A DNA stretch of 64,000 nucleotides, taken from positions 124,001 through 188,000 of the forward strand of contig NZ_JAEPWN010000007.1 of NCBI RefSeq assembly GCF_016654005.1, given 5' to 3'. Source of the stretch: Brevundimonas nasdae (GTDB taxonomy: Bacteria; Pseudomonadota; Alphaproteobacteria; Caulobacterales; Caulobacteraceae). The notes under the pieces were generated by a model that did not search any database, was not told the origin of the DNA, and saw nothing but the letters and a program-made list of their open reading frames with translations. The translations under genes were made by a program, and so were the position numbers. How positions within the stretch are numbered: the stretch's first letter is position 1; every line of letters starts with the position of its first letter. This document shows positions 8,768 through 18,175 of this stretch, piece after piece.

Positions 8768-8784
8768 CCAGTCACTATAGTAAC
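8768..8784 (-). promoter_or_regulatory. Shared near-palindrome upstream of XRE gene 2
   Basis: Second exact copy of CCAGTCACTATAGTAAC. Its near edge is 33 bp upstream of the XRE gene 2 start, exactly as for gene 1. It also lies about 50 bp upstream of the divergent sigma-factor start at 8836 and could affect that promoter too. Confidence 0.65.
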
Positions 8785-8835
8785 CAATCGTCCCTTCCGG
8801 TAGGTTGTGCCCAGCATGCAATCGCAGGCGGGCCC

Positions 8836-9321
8836 GTGGCTGAGAAGGCTGAACCAGCACCATCATCGTCTGTCGATGAGCTTTATCGGCGCTATGCCGC
8901 GTGGCTCCGGGCTCGGCTTGGTGCGCGCTTTGGCGCACACGCCGCCGATGATCTGGTCCAAGAAGCGTATCTGCGGATACGGCCCTATCAAGCCCGCGGC
9001 ATACGGTCTCCGAAATCCCTTCTGCTGCGCATTGCCTCCAACCTTGCCTTGGACGGCCTCGCCCGTGAGGCTGTCCGCCAAAAGCACCTTAACGATGCGT
9101 CGGCGGGTTCGGACGCTGCTTTCGACAGCCCCCACGAAACCCTCCTCCTTAAGCAGATCGTCCGCTCCATCCCTGAAAAGGACCGAGAGGTGTTTCTCCT
9201 CTCGCGATTTGGGGGTTTGACTCATGCCCAGATCGCTGCGCGACTAGGGATTGCGGTTAAAACCGTCGAGTGGCGCATGGCGCGCGCCTTAAAGCACTGC
9301 GACGACCATCTGCGCCGCTGA
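8836..9321 (+). CDS. ECF RNA polymerase sigma factor, FecI type
   Basis: 161 residues from GTG at 8836, with a GGCGGG stretch just before it. The size fits FecI-like sigma factors. Region 2 is at about 14-80 (ELYRRYAAWL, DDLVQEAYLR, then SPKSLLLRIASNLALD), and region 4 with its HTH at about 100-155 (IPEKDREVFLLSRFGGLTHAQIAARLGIAVKTVEWR). It is followed 16 bp later by fecR and then a TonB receptor with a signalling domain, the standard surface-signalling trio. In isopeptidase-type lasso clusters this trio controls uptake of the peptide. The target promoters were not identified. Confidence 0.92.
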   Translation: MAEKAEPAPSSSVDELYRRYAAWLRARLGARFGAHAADDLVQEAYLRIRPYQARGIRSPKSLLLRIASNLALDGLAREAVRQKHLNDASAGSDAAFDSPHETLLLKQIVRSIPEKDREVFLLSRFGGLTHAQIAARLGIAVKTVEWRMARALKHCDDHLRR

Positions 9322-9337
9322 TCGGAGAGGACCCGCG

Positions 9338-10309
9338 ATGAGCGCGAGTCAGAAACCAGCGACGGCAGCCGACCGCGAGGCGGCGGACTGGTTCGCGCGA
9401 CTGGGTTCCAAGTCCGTATCGACGGAGGCGCTGCAGGCGTTCTTCACTTGGCGAGAAATCCCGGAGAACGCCGCCGCCTACAAACGGCAGGAGGCGAACT
9501 GGGATCGGATAGGCCAACTGAAGGGCGATCCTGAGATCCACGCCATGCTGCAGGACGCCGGACGCCCCAAACCCCGGCGATCGTTCGGGGGCGGATGGCT
9601 GGGTCCCGCCGTCCTGGCCTTGGTCTTCGCCGGCGTGGGCGTCGGCGTCTATCAAGTCTACTATGCCCAAACGGCTTTCGAGACCGATGTCGGCGAGCAA
9701 AAATCCATCCAGCTGGCGGACGGATCCTTTGTCCGTCTCGACACCGACAGCCGTATCCGCGTCCGACTGAATGGGGCGGGGCGCAAGGTCGAGCTTTTAG
9801 AAGGTCAGGCGCTTTTCAAGGTCGCGCATGACGCCCGGCGTCCGTTCACGGTCTCCGCCGGAGGAGCCACTGTTACTGCGCTCGGCACGGTGTTTGATGT
9901 TCGTCGCAGCAGCCAGGGTGTCGAGGTGGTGCTGGTCGAGGGCAAGGTGCGAGTGCAGGCGGCCGGTGGTCCAGATCAGATCCTGACGCCGAACCAGAGC
10001 GCCCACACCACGCGCCAAGGCGCCAAGGCGCAGCCGATTGATGCGACGACGGCGACGAGCTGGGCAGATGGCCGATTGGTGTTTTCGGGCACGCCGCTTC
10101 AGAAAGCCGTGTCCGAGGTCAACCGCTATCTGACCCACAAGATCGAGCTCGACGCACCGGACGTCGCTGACACGGTGATCAGCGGCACCTTCCGAGCCGG
10201 CGATCGCACGGCCTTTGTCTCTGCGGCGTCGGACCTTTTCAGTCTTGAAGCCCAGCCCCAGCCGGGAGGTGCGGTCAAACTCGTCCCGCATCGGACAAAA
10301 AATCCCTGA
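9338..10309 (+). CDS. FecR-type anti-sigma/sigma regulator
   Basis: 323 residues. The cytoplasmic N-terminus (about 1-80, with ADWFARLGS and FFTWREIPENAAAYKR) is the FecR N-domain that contacts the sigma factor. One membrane segment follows at about 85-108, then a periplasmic FecR domain (IQLADGSFVRLDTDSRIRV, ALFKVAHDARRPFTV, ALGTVFDVR) and a C-terminal STN-like segment. It should pass the signal from the receptor encoded next to the sigma factor. GGAGAGGA precedes the start. A 72-bp gap to the receptor gene shows no clear terminator. Confidence 0.93.
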   Translation: MSASQKPATAADREAADWFARLGSKSVSTEALQAFFTWREIPENAAAYKRQEANWDRIGQLKGDPEIHAMLQDAGRPKPRRSFGGGWLGPAVLALVFAGVGVGVYQVYYAQTAFETDVGEQKSIQLADGSFVRLDTDSRIRVRLNGAGRKVELLEGQALFKVAHDARRPFTVSAGGATVTALGTVFDVRRSSQGVEVVLVEGKVRVQAAGGPDQILTPNQSAHTTRQGAKAQPIDATTATSWADGRLVFSGTPLQKAVSEVNRYLTHKIELDAPDVADTVISGTFRAGDRTAFVSAASDLFSLEAQPQPGGAVKLVPHRTKNP

Positions 10310-10381
10310 CCCCCACCAGGGTGTCGCCGGGTCTGACCCGTCCTTGGTCCGACGCACCAATGCGTCGTCGGGGAGGACATC

Positions 10382-13330
10382 ATGATCCATTACAGCCGTC
10401 ATCGGCTCGGCGCCGTCGCCATCGCCGCCTGCGTCGCTTTCGCGGCGCCCGCAATCGCGCAGGACGAACGCGTTTTCGACATTCCGGCAGGGCCATTGGA
10501 AGGCGCACTGGCGCTTTTCGCCGTCCAGTCTGAACACCAACTGCTGTTCGCCACCGAAATGGTGGCCGGCCGCGAGACGTCGGGCGTTTCTGGACGGCTC
10601 AAGGTGACGGACGCGCTCGATGGGCTCTTGGCGGGCTCCAGTCTGTCGTGGCGCCAGACTCGCCCGGGCGTCATCGTGCTGAGACGCGCCGGGCCGACGC
10701 CGAGCGCCGAAGTTCTTTTCCCGCCAGCGGCGGTCGACGACATCATTGTCACCGGCAGCCTGTTGCGCCAGTCGGGCGAACTGGCGTCGCCCGTCGTGCA
10801 AATCGATCGGGACGCGCTGGACGCTAGCGGTCGCGGCACGGTGGCGGATTTGCTGACCGCCTTGCCGCAGAACTACGCCGGGAGCGGGTCGCCTTCGGCC
10901 AAACTGACCCTGGCCGATCGCTCCGGCTCGAACTCGGTCGTCTCTACAGGTGTCAATCTTCGCGGGTTGGGGCCGGACGCGACCCTGGTCCTGATCAATG
11001 GACGGCGTCTGGCGGGGACCGGGTTTAGGGCGGAGTTCGCCGACGTTTCGGCCCTGCCGTCGGCGGCAGTTGAACGTGTAGACATCCTGCTGGATGGGGC
11101 CTCGGCCCTCTATGGCTCGGATGCTGTGGCGGGCGTCGTCAACATCATCATGAAGCGCCAGTTTGACGGGCAGGAGACCCGCATCCGGGCTTCGTCGGCA
11201 AGCGGCGGCGCTGAGGATCTGCAGATCGCCCACACGGCCGGGAAGGCCTGGTCTTCCGGCGCCGCCCTCCTCTCCGTCGAGTATCAGACCGTCAACGGTC
11301 TCAGCAGCCTGGACCGGGACTATACCGCCACGGGCGACCTGCGGCCGTTCGGCGGGTCAGACTGGCGCACGCTGTTCAGCGCGCCCGGCAATATCGTGGC
11401 CTATGACCCGGCGCGCGGCGGCTATGTGTCTCGCTACGCCATACGGCCAGGGGCCAGCGGCGCTGCGGAGACGCCGGCCGATTTCGCGACGGGATCGTCG
11501 AACCTCGAGGCCAACGGGCTGGGCGTCGATCTCCTGCCGGAGATCGAGCGGGTCAGTCTGTATGGCCGGTTTCGGCAGTCCCTCGGCGACCGCGTCGATC
11601 TGTCTGGTGATGTCCGCTTCAGCCATCGCGACTACGGGTTCACCAGCTTTCCCTATGTGACGCTTTTGGACGTCGGCGTCGCCAACCCGCACTTTGTCTC
11701 GCCCGACGGATCGACCTCGCATCAGATCGCCTATTCGTTTTCCGGCGACCTCGGCGGGACGCGCCAGGAAGGGGCGTCGGAAAGTCTCGGCTTGACGCTC
11801 GGCGCCGATCTGGATCTCGGCCGGGACTGGTCCTTGTCGACCTATGTCGCCCATGCGGAAGAGCGGGGCGAAAGCTGGAACCGCAACCAGGCTCACGCCG
11901 GCTTCCTGTCCGAAGCGCTCGGCAATGTGGCGGATAATCCCGACACGGCTTTCAGCGCGGCGCGGGACGGCTATTTCAATCCCTTCGGCGCAGGCGCCGC
12001 CAACAATCCGGCGGTTCTGGCCTTCGTCGGTCAGGGCTATTCCGGCGCCCTGGACCGGAGCCAGTCGCAGACGGTCAACGCCCTGTTCGAAGGGCCGCTG
12101 TGGCGATTGCCGGCCGGAGACATCCGCGTGGCGATCGGCGCCCAGTATCGCAAGGAGCGGTTCGCCACCCGAAGCGAAACCTTCCTGTCGTCGGTGACGC
12201 CGACCAGGCTCGTGACCCCCGCGCGGTCGCGCGACGTGTCGGCGCTCTTCGGCGAAGCGCGCGTGCCGCTCGTGACCCAAGGCGAACGGCCTGGCCTGCA
12301 TCGGCTTGAACTGTCCTTTGCGGGGCGGATCGAGGCGTATGAGGATCAGGGTTCGACCTCCAATCCCAAACTCGGAATCGTCTGGTCGCCGACGCAGCCG
12401 CTCACGCTGAGAGCGAGCTATGGGACCTCCTTCCGCGCCCCGGCCTTGCCGGAAATGTTCGACCCGGAGAGGGGCGCGCCGACCTTCGTGACGGACAGCA
12501 CGGGCGCCCGCGTGCTCGCCATCTATCGCTATGGCGGCAATGTCGATCTGGAACCCGAAGAGGCGGAGACCCTGACGGCCGGCTTCGACTATCGGCCGCA
12601 GAGCGGCGCACGCCTCGCCGTGAGCTATTTCGACACCCGGTTCACGGACCGGATTTCGCAGCCTCTCGCCGCCAGTCTCGCCAACGCCCTGACGGACCCT
12701 GCACTGGCGCCGTTCGTGACCCGGGTCGATCCGTCGAACGACGCGGCGGATCTCGCCCTGGTCGAAGGGTTTCGGGCCAATCCGGGCTATGCGCTGACCG
12801 CCTTTCCGGCGACCTCCTATGGGCTCATCCTTGACGCCCGATGGGTCAACGCCGCTGCCGTCACGGTGCGCGGCGTCGATTTGACCGCCTCCTATCCCCT
12901 GACGATCGGCGGCCAAAGGTTTGATCTCGACGCGTCCGCCAGTCAGCTGCTCGATTATGAGACCCAGCTCACGGCCGCGGCGCGACCGACGGATCGTCTG
13001 GGGCAGGTGGGTTATCCCGCCGAACTGCGCGCGCGGGCAGGGGCGAGCTGGACGTCAGGCGCATGGGGCGCATCGCTGCACTGGAGCCATGTGGCCGGGG
13101 CGACCGATGCGACGGGGCAAAGCATCGACGCCTGGAATACGGCCGATGCGCAACTGCGCTGGGCGCCCGACGTCGGACCGCTCCGGGAGATCGACATCGC
13201 GCTCAGCGTCCAGAACCTGTTCGACGCGGACCCGCCCTTTTACAACTCATCGACCGGCTATGGCTTTGATCCGGGCCAGGCGGACATGCTCGGCCGGGTC
13301 GTCGCCCTCCAGATGACCAAGCGCTGGTAG
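10382..13330 (+). CDS. TonB-dependent receptor with N-terminal signalling domain
   Basis: 982 residues. A signal peptide ends around AIAQ (27), followed by an STN/secretin domain (about 28-105, FDIPAGPLEGALALFAVQ), the TonB box region near DDIIVTG, the plug (about 125-250, with NLRGLGPDATLVLINGRR and ALYGSDAVAGVVNI) and a 22-strand barrel ending in Trp. The STN domain marks a transducer that signals to FecR. Located between fecR and the isopeptidase, it is the likely outer-membrane importer and sensor of the lasso peptide, or of a complex carrying it. The isopeptidase gene starts 6 bp after its stop. Confidence 0.92.
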   Translation: MIHYSRHRLGAVAIAACVAFAAPAIAQDERVFDIPAGPLEGALALFAVQSEHQLLFATEMVAGRETSGVSGRLKVTDALDGLLAGSSLSWRQTRPGVIVLRRAGPTPSAEVLFPPAAVDDIIVTGSLLRQSGELASPVVQIDRDALDASGRGTVADLLTALPQNYAGSGSPSAKLTLADRSGSNSVVSTGVNLRGLGPDATLVLINGRRLAGTGFRAEFADVSALPSAAVERVDILLDGASALYGSDAVAGVVNIIMKRQFDGQETRIRASSASGGAEDLQIAHTAGKAWSSGAALLSVEYQTVNGLSSLDRDYTATGDLRPFGGSDWRTLFSAPGNIVAYDPARGGYVSRYAIRPGASGAAETPADFATGSSNLEANGLGVDLLPEIERVSLYGRFRQSLGDRVDLSGDVRFSHRDYGFTSFPYVTLLDVGVANPHFVSPDGSTSHQIAYSFSGDLGGTRQEGASESLGLTLGADLDLGRDWSLSTYVAHAEERGESWNRNQAHAGFLSEALGNVADNPDTAFSAARDGYFNPFGAGAANNPAVLAFVGQGYSGALDRSQSQTVNALFEGPLWRLPAGDIRVAIGAQYRKERFATRSETFLSSVTPTRLVTPARSRDVSALFGEARVPLVTQGERPGLHRLELSFAGRIEAYEDQGSTSNPKLGIVWSPTQPLTLRASYGTSFRAPALPEMFDPERGAPTFVTDSTGARVLAIYRYGGNVDLEPEEAETLTAGFDYRPQSGARLAVSYFDTRFTDRISQPLAASLANALTDPALAPFVTRVDPSNDAADLALVEGFRANPGYALTAFPATSYGLILDARWVNAAAVTVRGVDLTASYPLTIGGQRFDLDASASQLLDYETQLTAAARPTDRLGQVGYPAELRARAGASWTSGAWGASLHWSHVAGATDATGQSIDAWNTADAQLRWAPDVGPLREIDIALSVQNLFDADPPFYNSSTGYGFDPGQADMLGRVVALQMTKRW

Positions 13331-13336
13331 CAGGTC

Positions 13337-15820
13337 ATGTTTGGATGCTGGCGCGCGGCGGCCCTCTGGACCGCGGCGGTGCTGATCCTCGCGCCTGGGC
13401 TCTCCGCAGCTCAGGCGCGTGCGGTCACCATCGATGATCTGATGACCATGTCGTCGTTCGGGGAGGCGTCTCTTTCTCCCGATGGTCATTGGGGCGTCTA
13501 CGAGCGGCGCGACGGCTGGGCGATGTCGAGCCGTTTCGACCTTTCTTACTGGTCCGGATGGAGCACATCCGAACTGTGGGTTTTCGGCCTGTCCGATCAT
13601 CGCCCGCCCCAGCGGTTGCTCGATGCGTCCGAAGGCCGGGGCCATGTGCTCGGCCCCTGGTCGCCTTCCGGACGTCGGCTCTTGATCTATCGCCTGCAGG
13701 GCGACCGGTTCGAAGCGGGCGTCGTCGACATGCAGGATCGGTCCGTGCGGTGGACCGGGCTGACGCCGAACCTGTCGGCGACGGGCGCGACCGCCGCCTG
13801 GGCCGACGACGAGACTCTGGTTCTCGCGGTTCTGGACGACCTCGGGCTGCCCTGGTTGATGCGGCAATATAGTCCGCCCACCTCGGTGTCGGCCCGGTGG
13901 CGACGAATGGCCGAGGGTCGCACACGGACCAGCACTGTCGTGGACACCCACGACGGGGTCGCCGGCAGTGATCAGGCGGCGCAGGCTGCTCGTCTGGTGT
14001 CGTGGTCCGTTCAATCCGGCGAATTCCGCCGCCTTGCGGAGGGCCGGGTCCTGGATTTCTCGATGGCACCAGACGGGGCGCGGATCGCCGTCCTGACCGC
14101 AGGGGCGCCCGTCCCGTTGAGCCCAGAGGCTCCCCTCGTCCAGAGCGCGTTTCCTGTGCGTTCGCGGTTGTCGGTCGTGACCCTTTCGTCGGGCAAGGTG
14201 GTGACGCCGATACAGCCGCTCGACATAGCCCCGCATCTCCTGAGCTGGCGTAAGGATGGAGGGGCGGTTCTGGTGTGGTCGCGGCGGGACGACCAAATCT
14301 GGTCCGCCGGAGGGCTGACAGCCGTCTCTGCGCACAATGGTCAAGTCACCCGATACCTCCACGACGGCCTACAGCCGCTCGTGGTCGGCGAGGCGATCGA
14401 TCTCCTGCACGGCGTGCGCGCGACCTGGTTGGGCGCAGATCCGATCCTCTACGCCCGGACTCAGGACGGGCGGTTCGACTGGTGGCGGCTTGGCGGAGAC
14501 AGGCCGAAGACGCTGACGGCGGGTCTGGCGACGGCCCCGGCGACCTTCAGCGGCGCCGACACGGACGGTCTGACCTTTGTCGCAGACGGCGCCGTCTGGC
14601 GGCTGGCGCTCTCGGGAACGACGGTTCGGCTTGGACCTGATCAGGCGGTCTCTGCGGCCGGAATGGCGACGGAGAAACAGGTCTTGCGCCAGCGGCTGAA
14701 CGCGCCCGAGCCGCGTGACTGGTCGCCCGTCCAGACTGGTCGGGGCGATCTGGCCATCGTCACGTCCGATGGCGACGAGACGACGTTGGGCGATCCCATC
14801 GCCGCCGCCCCAGATCGACTTTACGCTGTGTCCCGTTCTGCGGCGATCATCAGCCGAAGCGACCGGGGCGCAACGGCGCTCTGGCTCCTCCGGGCGGGGC
14901 GGGAGCGTCAGCTCGATGTCGTCAACCTGAATATGACAAGTCGTTCGACGGCGACGATCGTGACGGTGTCGCATCTGGACCGCTACGGCCGGCGAACTCA
15001 CAGCCTGCTCTATCTGCCGCCGGAAACGCCGACCTCGCAGATCAAAGGCGTGGTCGTCAGCGGCTATCCAGGCGCGGCTTCGGCGGGGCGCGCCTTTCAG
15101 TTGGATGACTTCGTCGTCGGGGTGAATCCTCTGGTGATCGCGTCCGCCGGCTATGCCTGGCTGCAAGCGGCGGCGCCGGACAATCCGTCGGCGGTCGGCC
15201 CTGCGGACGGCTATCGCGAAAGCCTCGACCTCGCCATCGCGGCCGCGCGTGGATTGCAACCCGATCTGCCATGGGATCGGCTCGCCTTGTTCGGACACAG
15301 TTTCGGCGGATACGGCGCCTTGAAGGCAGCGACGGAAACCCCGCGCTATCGCAGCATTATCGCCTCGTCCGCAGGAACGAATTTCTTTAGCAAATGGGGA
15401 GAGTTCTCACCCATCGAGCGCGCCGATCCTCAGCAAGGGCTCTCGTTATTGGATCGGATGGGTTGGGTCGAGGTGGGGCAGGGCGGGATCGGCGCGCCGC
15501 CTTGGCGCGCGCCACAAGCCTATCGGGACGCAAGTCTTGTGTTGAACGCAGATCGGATCCAGACGCCGGTTCTTTTGATCACCGGTGATCGGGATTTCGT
15601 GTCCATGAGCGAGCCGGAACAGATGTTTTCCGCCCTCCACCGGCAAGCCAAGGCGGCGCGGCTGATCACCTATTGGGGCGAGGGCCATTTTCTCTGGAGC
15701 CCCGCCAATCAGCGGGACCTCTACGCCCAAATCCTGGGTTGGTTGGCCGAAACCCTGGACCCTAGTTCTGTCGCAGGGCCGCCAGGCGGTCCTCCCAGGT
15801 CGACGTCCAGGCTTCCATGA
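13337..15820 (+). CDS. atxE: Lasso-peptide isopeptidase, S9 prolyl-oligopeptidase family
   Basis: 827 residues with an N-terminal signal peptide (about 1-27, ending SAAQA). A beta-propeller region (about 35-540) is followed by an alpha/beta-hydrolase domain with the Ser-Asp-His triad visible: GHSFGG with S655, TGDRD with D751/D753 and EGHFLW with H784. Position between the TonB receptor and the lasso genes matches the isopeptidase (AtxE-type) clusters of alphaproteobacteria, whose enzyme linearises the lasso peptide by cutting the ring isopeptide bond. The last 19 codons and the stop overlap the 3' end of the convergent cyclase gene by 59 bp. Substrate identity is inferred from context. Confidence 0.88.
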   Translation: MFGCWRAAALWTAAVLILAPGLSAAQARAVTIDDLMTMSSFGEASLSPDGHWGVYERRDGWAMSSRFDLSYWSGWSTSELWVFGLSDHRPPQRLLDASEGRGHVLGPWSPSGRRLLIYRLQGDRFEAGVVDMQDRSVRWTGLTPNLSATGATAAWADDETLVLAVLDDLGLPWLMRQYSPPTSVSARWRRMAEGRTRTSTVVDTHDGVAGSDQAAQAARLVSWSVQSGEFRRLAEGRVLDFSMAPDGARIAVLTAGAPVPLSPEAPLVQSAFPVRSRLSVVTLSSGKVVTPIQPLDIAPHLLSWRKDGGAVLVWSRRDDQIWSAGGLTAVSAHNGQVTRYLHDGLQPLVVGEAIDLLHGVRATWLGADPILYARTQDGRFDWWRLGGDRPKTLTAGLATAPATFSGADTDGLTFVADGAVWRLALSGTTVRLGPDQAVSAAGMATEKQVLRQRLNAPEPRDWSPVQTGRGDLAIVTSDGDETTLGDPIAAAPDRLYAVSRSAAIISRSDRGATALWLLRAGRERQLDVVNLNMTSRSTATIVTVSHLDRYGRRTHSLLYLPPETPTSQIKGVVVSGYPGAASAGRAFQLDDFVVGVNPLVIASAGYAWLQAAAPDNPSAVGPADGYRESLDLAIAAARGLQPDLPWDRLALFGHSFGGYGALKAATETPRYRSIIASSAGTNFFSKWGEFSPIERADPQQGLSLLDRMGWVEVGQGGIGAPPWRAPQAYRDASLVLNADRIQTPVLLITGDRDFVSMSEPEQMFSALHRQAKAARLITYWGEGHFLWSPANQRDLYAQILGWLAETLDPSSVAGPPGGPPRSTSRLP

Positions 15821-17486
15821 TGATCAGATTGAGCAACTCGCCATAGCGGCCGCGCCAGATCAGGTCATCCAGTTGCAGGGCGGCTTCGCACCCGGCCCGG
15901 TCGATCAGGCCTGCCTTGGCCAAACGCCCCTCAAGAAGCAAAGGGCGGAGAACCTCGAGGCTGTTGGCGATCATTCGACCGAAAAAGGCGGTGTGATCGC
16001 CCTTGCTTCGCCGGTTCCGAATTTCAGACGGCAACCGGTCCGCGAAGGCGTCGCGCGCCAGGCGACGATCGCTTCGCCCGAGCGTCAGGTCCGTCGTGGT
16101 CAGCTGCAGGCAGAGTTCGACGACGGGCCGCGCCAGCAAGGGATGGACCATGTCGACGACCTCGGTCTGAAAGGAGGGCGCGCTGAAGCACAGACCATCG
16201 ACGACGCCGGCGATCTGGTCGCGTTTGCCTGGTCCGAACTCGTCGCCGGCCAGCCAGGGATGGACGTCGCCGACCGGCAGGTCGGGGCTGAGCAGATTCG
16301 AGCCCGGGCGGATATGGACTGCGTCGGCGCCTCGCAGGGTTTCCGCGACAATCGCCCAGACGGAGCGGCCCGTGCGGCGCGCGATCCGCGGCAGGCTGGG
16401 TGCGAACAGGGCGGCCGCGCCGCGCGCCTTGTAGAGATCCGCGAAGACCCGCTCGTCGAAACTTGAGATCAGGACTGTGTCGCCGCCCTTGCCGGTGAAG
16501 ACACGCTTGATCTGCTGCGTCCGCCAGATGACCGCGGCGTCCTGGTCGTGAAGGAAATCTATGCCGTTGTAGCCTGGTCTGGGGCCCTGAGAGATGGCGC
16601 GCAAAGCGGCGCGGGTGAAACCGCCTTCGCGACGCGGCAGGCTTGTGACCGTGACGCCAAGCTGATCGGCCAAGGCGGCCGCGTAATGTCGCTCGTCTGA
16701 CTCGATATCGGCGCCATAGGTGTTGAGCCAGGCGCCGACCGTCTGGCCTTGGCTGACAAGACTGGTGGCCACGAGACTGGAGTCGAGCCCGCCCGATACC
16801 TCACAGGCGATCGCTGTATCGTCGCGCGCCAAACCTTGAACTGCATGATCGACGGCGTCCCTGAGCGCCGCCTTCTTGTCCTTGATCGAAAGGTCCAGTC
16901 GACGCCGCGCCCAGTCCGACGGCGACCAAAGGACCTGCGGCGCGCACCCCGAGCGCAGCGGCTGATAGGTCCCAGGCAGAACGGACTCGGCGCCGGTCAA
17001 AAGAAGCCTGTCCCAGGCCGCCAGCGGATTGCGAAGAACACGGCCCACGCCGTCATAGTCCATGCCCACGCTGGGAAGCGTAGCGGCGAGCATCCAGTCC
17101 GGAGTCTCAGAGGCCAGGACGATGGCGTCGTCCACGCGCCAGATCACGCATTCCAGCGCGCCGGATGGATCGCGGAGAATCCCACAGGGATGGTCGGTCT
17201 CGTCGAGGTGAAGGGCGATGTACCGCCCCCAATAGTCATCGACGACTTCCTGCGGCGTCGGGGACCGGAGGGCGTGTGTGATCCCGGTCGGCGCTGTTTC
17301 GCCCACCACGATCCAGTCCCCGAGCCGGCGCACGGAAGGCGGGCGGGGCCCGCCCACAGCCAACCAGGCCCGGCGGCCTAGTGGGATGACGGCGCCGCCG
17401 GCCTGCGCAACATGGGCGGAGAGGCGGAGCGACGTCGGCGAGCGCGCGTCCGTCGCATCGATGAGAACAAGGAAGCGGCAGTCCAT
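15762..17486 (-). CDS. Lasso-peptide cyclase (asparagine-synthetase-like C protein)
   Basis: 574 residues. The N-terminal half (about 1-190) is a glutamine-amidotransferase-like domain; it begins MDCR rather than with the catalytic Cys2. The synthetase half has the PP-loop SGGLDSS at 231-237 and GKGGDTV further on. Lasso cyclases of this family adenylate the Asp/Glu side chain of the core so that the N-terminal amine can form the ring. It overlaps the B gene by TGATG, the usual B-C coupling, and its 3' end overlaps the isopeptidase gene by 59 bp. Confidence 0.92.
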   Translation of the reverse strand: MDCRFLVLIDATDARSPTSLRLSAHVAQAGGAVIPLGRRAWLAVGGPRPPSVRRLGDWIVVGETAPTGITHALRSPTPQEVVDDYWGRYIALHLDETDHPCGILRDPSGALECVIWRVDDAIVLASETPDWMLAATLPSVGMDYDGVGRVLRNPLAAWDRLLLTGAESVLPGTYQPLRSGCAPQVLWSPSDWARRRLDLSIKDKKAALRDAVDHAVQGLARDDTAIACEVSGGLDSSLVATSLVSQGQTVGAWLNTYGADIESDERHYAAALADQLGVTVTSLPRREGGFTRAALRAISQGPRPGYNGIDFLHDQDAAVIWRTQQIKRVFTGKGGDTVLISSFDERVFADLYKARGAAALFAPSLPRIARRTGRSVWAIVAETLRGADAVHIRPGSNLLSPDLPVGDVHPWLAGDEFGPGKRDQIAGVVDGLCFSAPSFQTEVVDMVHPLLARPVVELCLQLTTTDLTLGRSDRRLARDAFADRLPSEIRNRRSKGDHTAFFGRMIANSLEVLRPLLLEGRLAKAGLIDRAGCEAALQLDDLIWRGRYGELLNLIIMEAWTSTWEDRLAALRQN

Positions 17487-18124
17487 CAGACGACGAGGAT
17501 CGGCGTGTAGCGGCGCACGCGCTCCAGGTCGTCGCCAACCACCACCTCACCGACCTGGATCCAGCAGTGGGCCAGAAACGGCCAGGTCCTCACGCCGAAA
17601 ACCCAGTCGCAGGCGACGCTATGCCGGGCGAGAAGGCTGAACAGGAGGAAGGCGCGGTGGAGGCAGGCCTCCTGCCTCGGGAGCCAGGGAATGGCGCGCT
17701 CGAATGTCGCGGCGAGCCGACGCAGCCGGGCGTCCGTCAATGGGCGCGGGTTATGTGGGCGCATGGCCCGCGCTGTCGCGAGGATGGCGACGAGCGGTTT
17801 GCGGTGATAGCGACGGCCGAGCCATAGGCTTGAAATCAGAAACGCGCCGGAGGCCAGGAGCGAGGTCGAGCCGCCGTGCAGATCCGAGGCTGGGGGGATG
17901 GCGGCAGGCTGCGGCCCGGTCGGCGGATGAAGTGTGATCAATCCCGCCTGGTGAAGGTCACGTGCGGCGTCCTCGTGAAGAATGTAGAGGGCGCCGGACG
18001 GCGTTGGGCGGATGACGTCTGCAGCGCCGACGAGGCAGGCATAGACGTCCTCCCTGACGCTCAGCACGACAATGTCGCGGCCGATCCAGGCCATATGCAC
18101 ATCTTCGGCGAGGGCGACTTCCAT
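17486..18124 (-). CDS. Lasso-peptide B protein: RRE fused to leader protease
   Basis: 212 residues from ATG at 18124; an upstream in-frame ATG at 18169 would run into the hairpin and nearly reach the precursor stop. Residues about 1-75 form a PqqD-like RiPP recognition element that binds the leader. The C-terminal part is the transglutaminase-like cysteine protease with C154 (QEACLHRAF), H186 (LAHCW) and D198 (VGDDL), ending in the typical RRYTPI segment. It removes the leader from the precursor with the ATP-dependent help of the cyclase. The fused form is usual in proteobacteria. Confidence 0.93.
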   Translation of the reverse strand: MEVALAEDVHMAWIGRDIVVLSVREDVYACLVGAADVIRPTPSGALYILHEDAARDLHQAGLITLHPPTGPQPAAIPPASDLHGGSTSLLASGAFLISSLWLGRRYHRKPLVAILATARAMRPHNPRPLTDARLRRLAATFERAIPWLPRQEACLHRAFLLFSLLARHSVACDWVFGVRTWPFLAHCWIQVGEVVVGDDLERVRRYTPILVV

Positions 18125-18138
18125 GGGGTCAGCAAAAT

Positions 18139-18167
18139 GGGGCGACCGTTGGTCTGTCGATCGCCCC
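18139..18167 (-). terminator. Hairpin between lasso genes A and B (likely attenuator)
   Basis: Minus-strand GGGGCGA (18161-18167) pairs with TCGCCCC (18139-18145) across a 15-base loop, followed by ATTTTG. It lies in the 51-bp gap between A and B. A weak terminator here would give more precursor than enzyme transcript, as reported for other proteobacterial lasso clusters. Confidence 0.6.
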
Positions 18168-18175
18168 ACTGGCGC

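Noticed and set aside
9797..11233. Minus-strand frame of 478 codons across fecR and the TonB receptor
   Set aside because: It covers the boundary of two well-identified genes on the other strand and has no recognisable domain.
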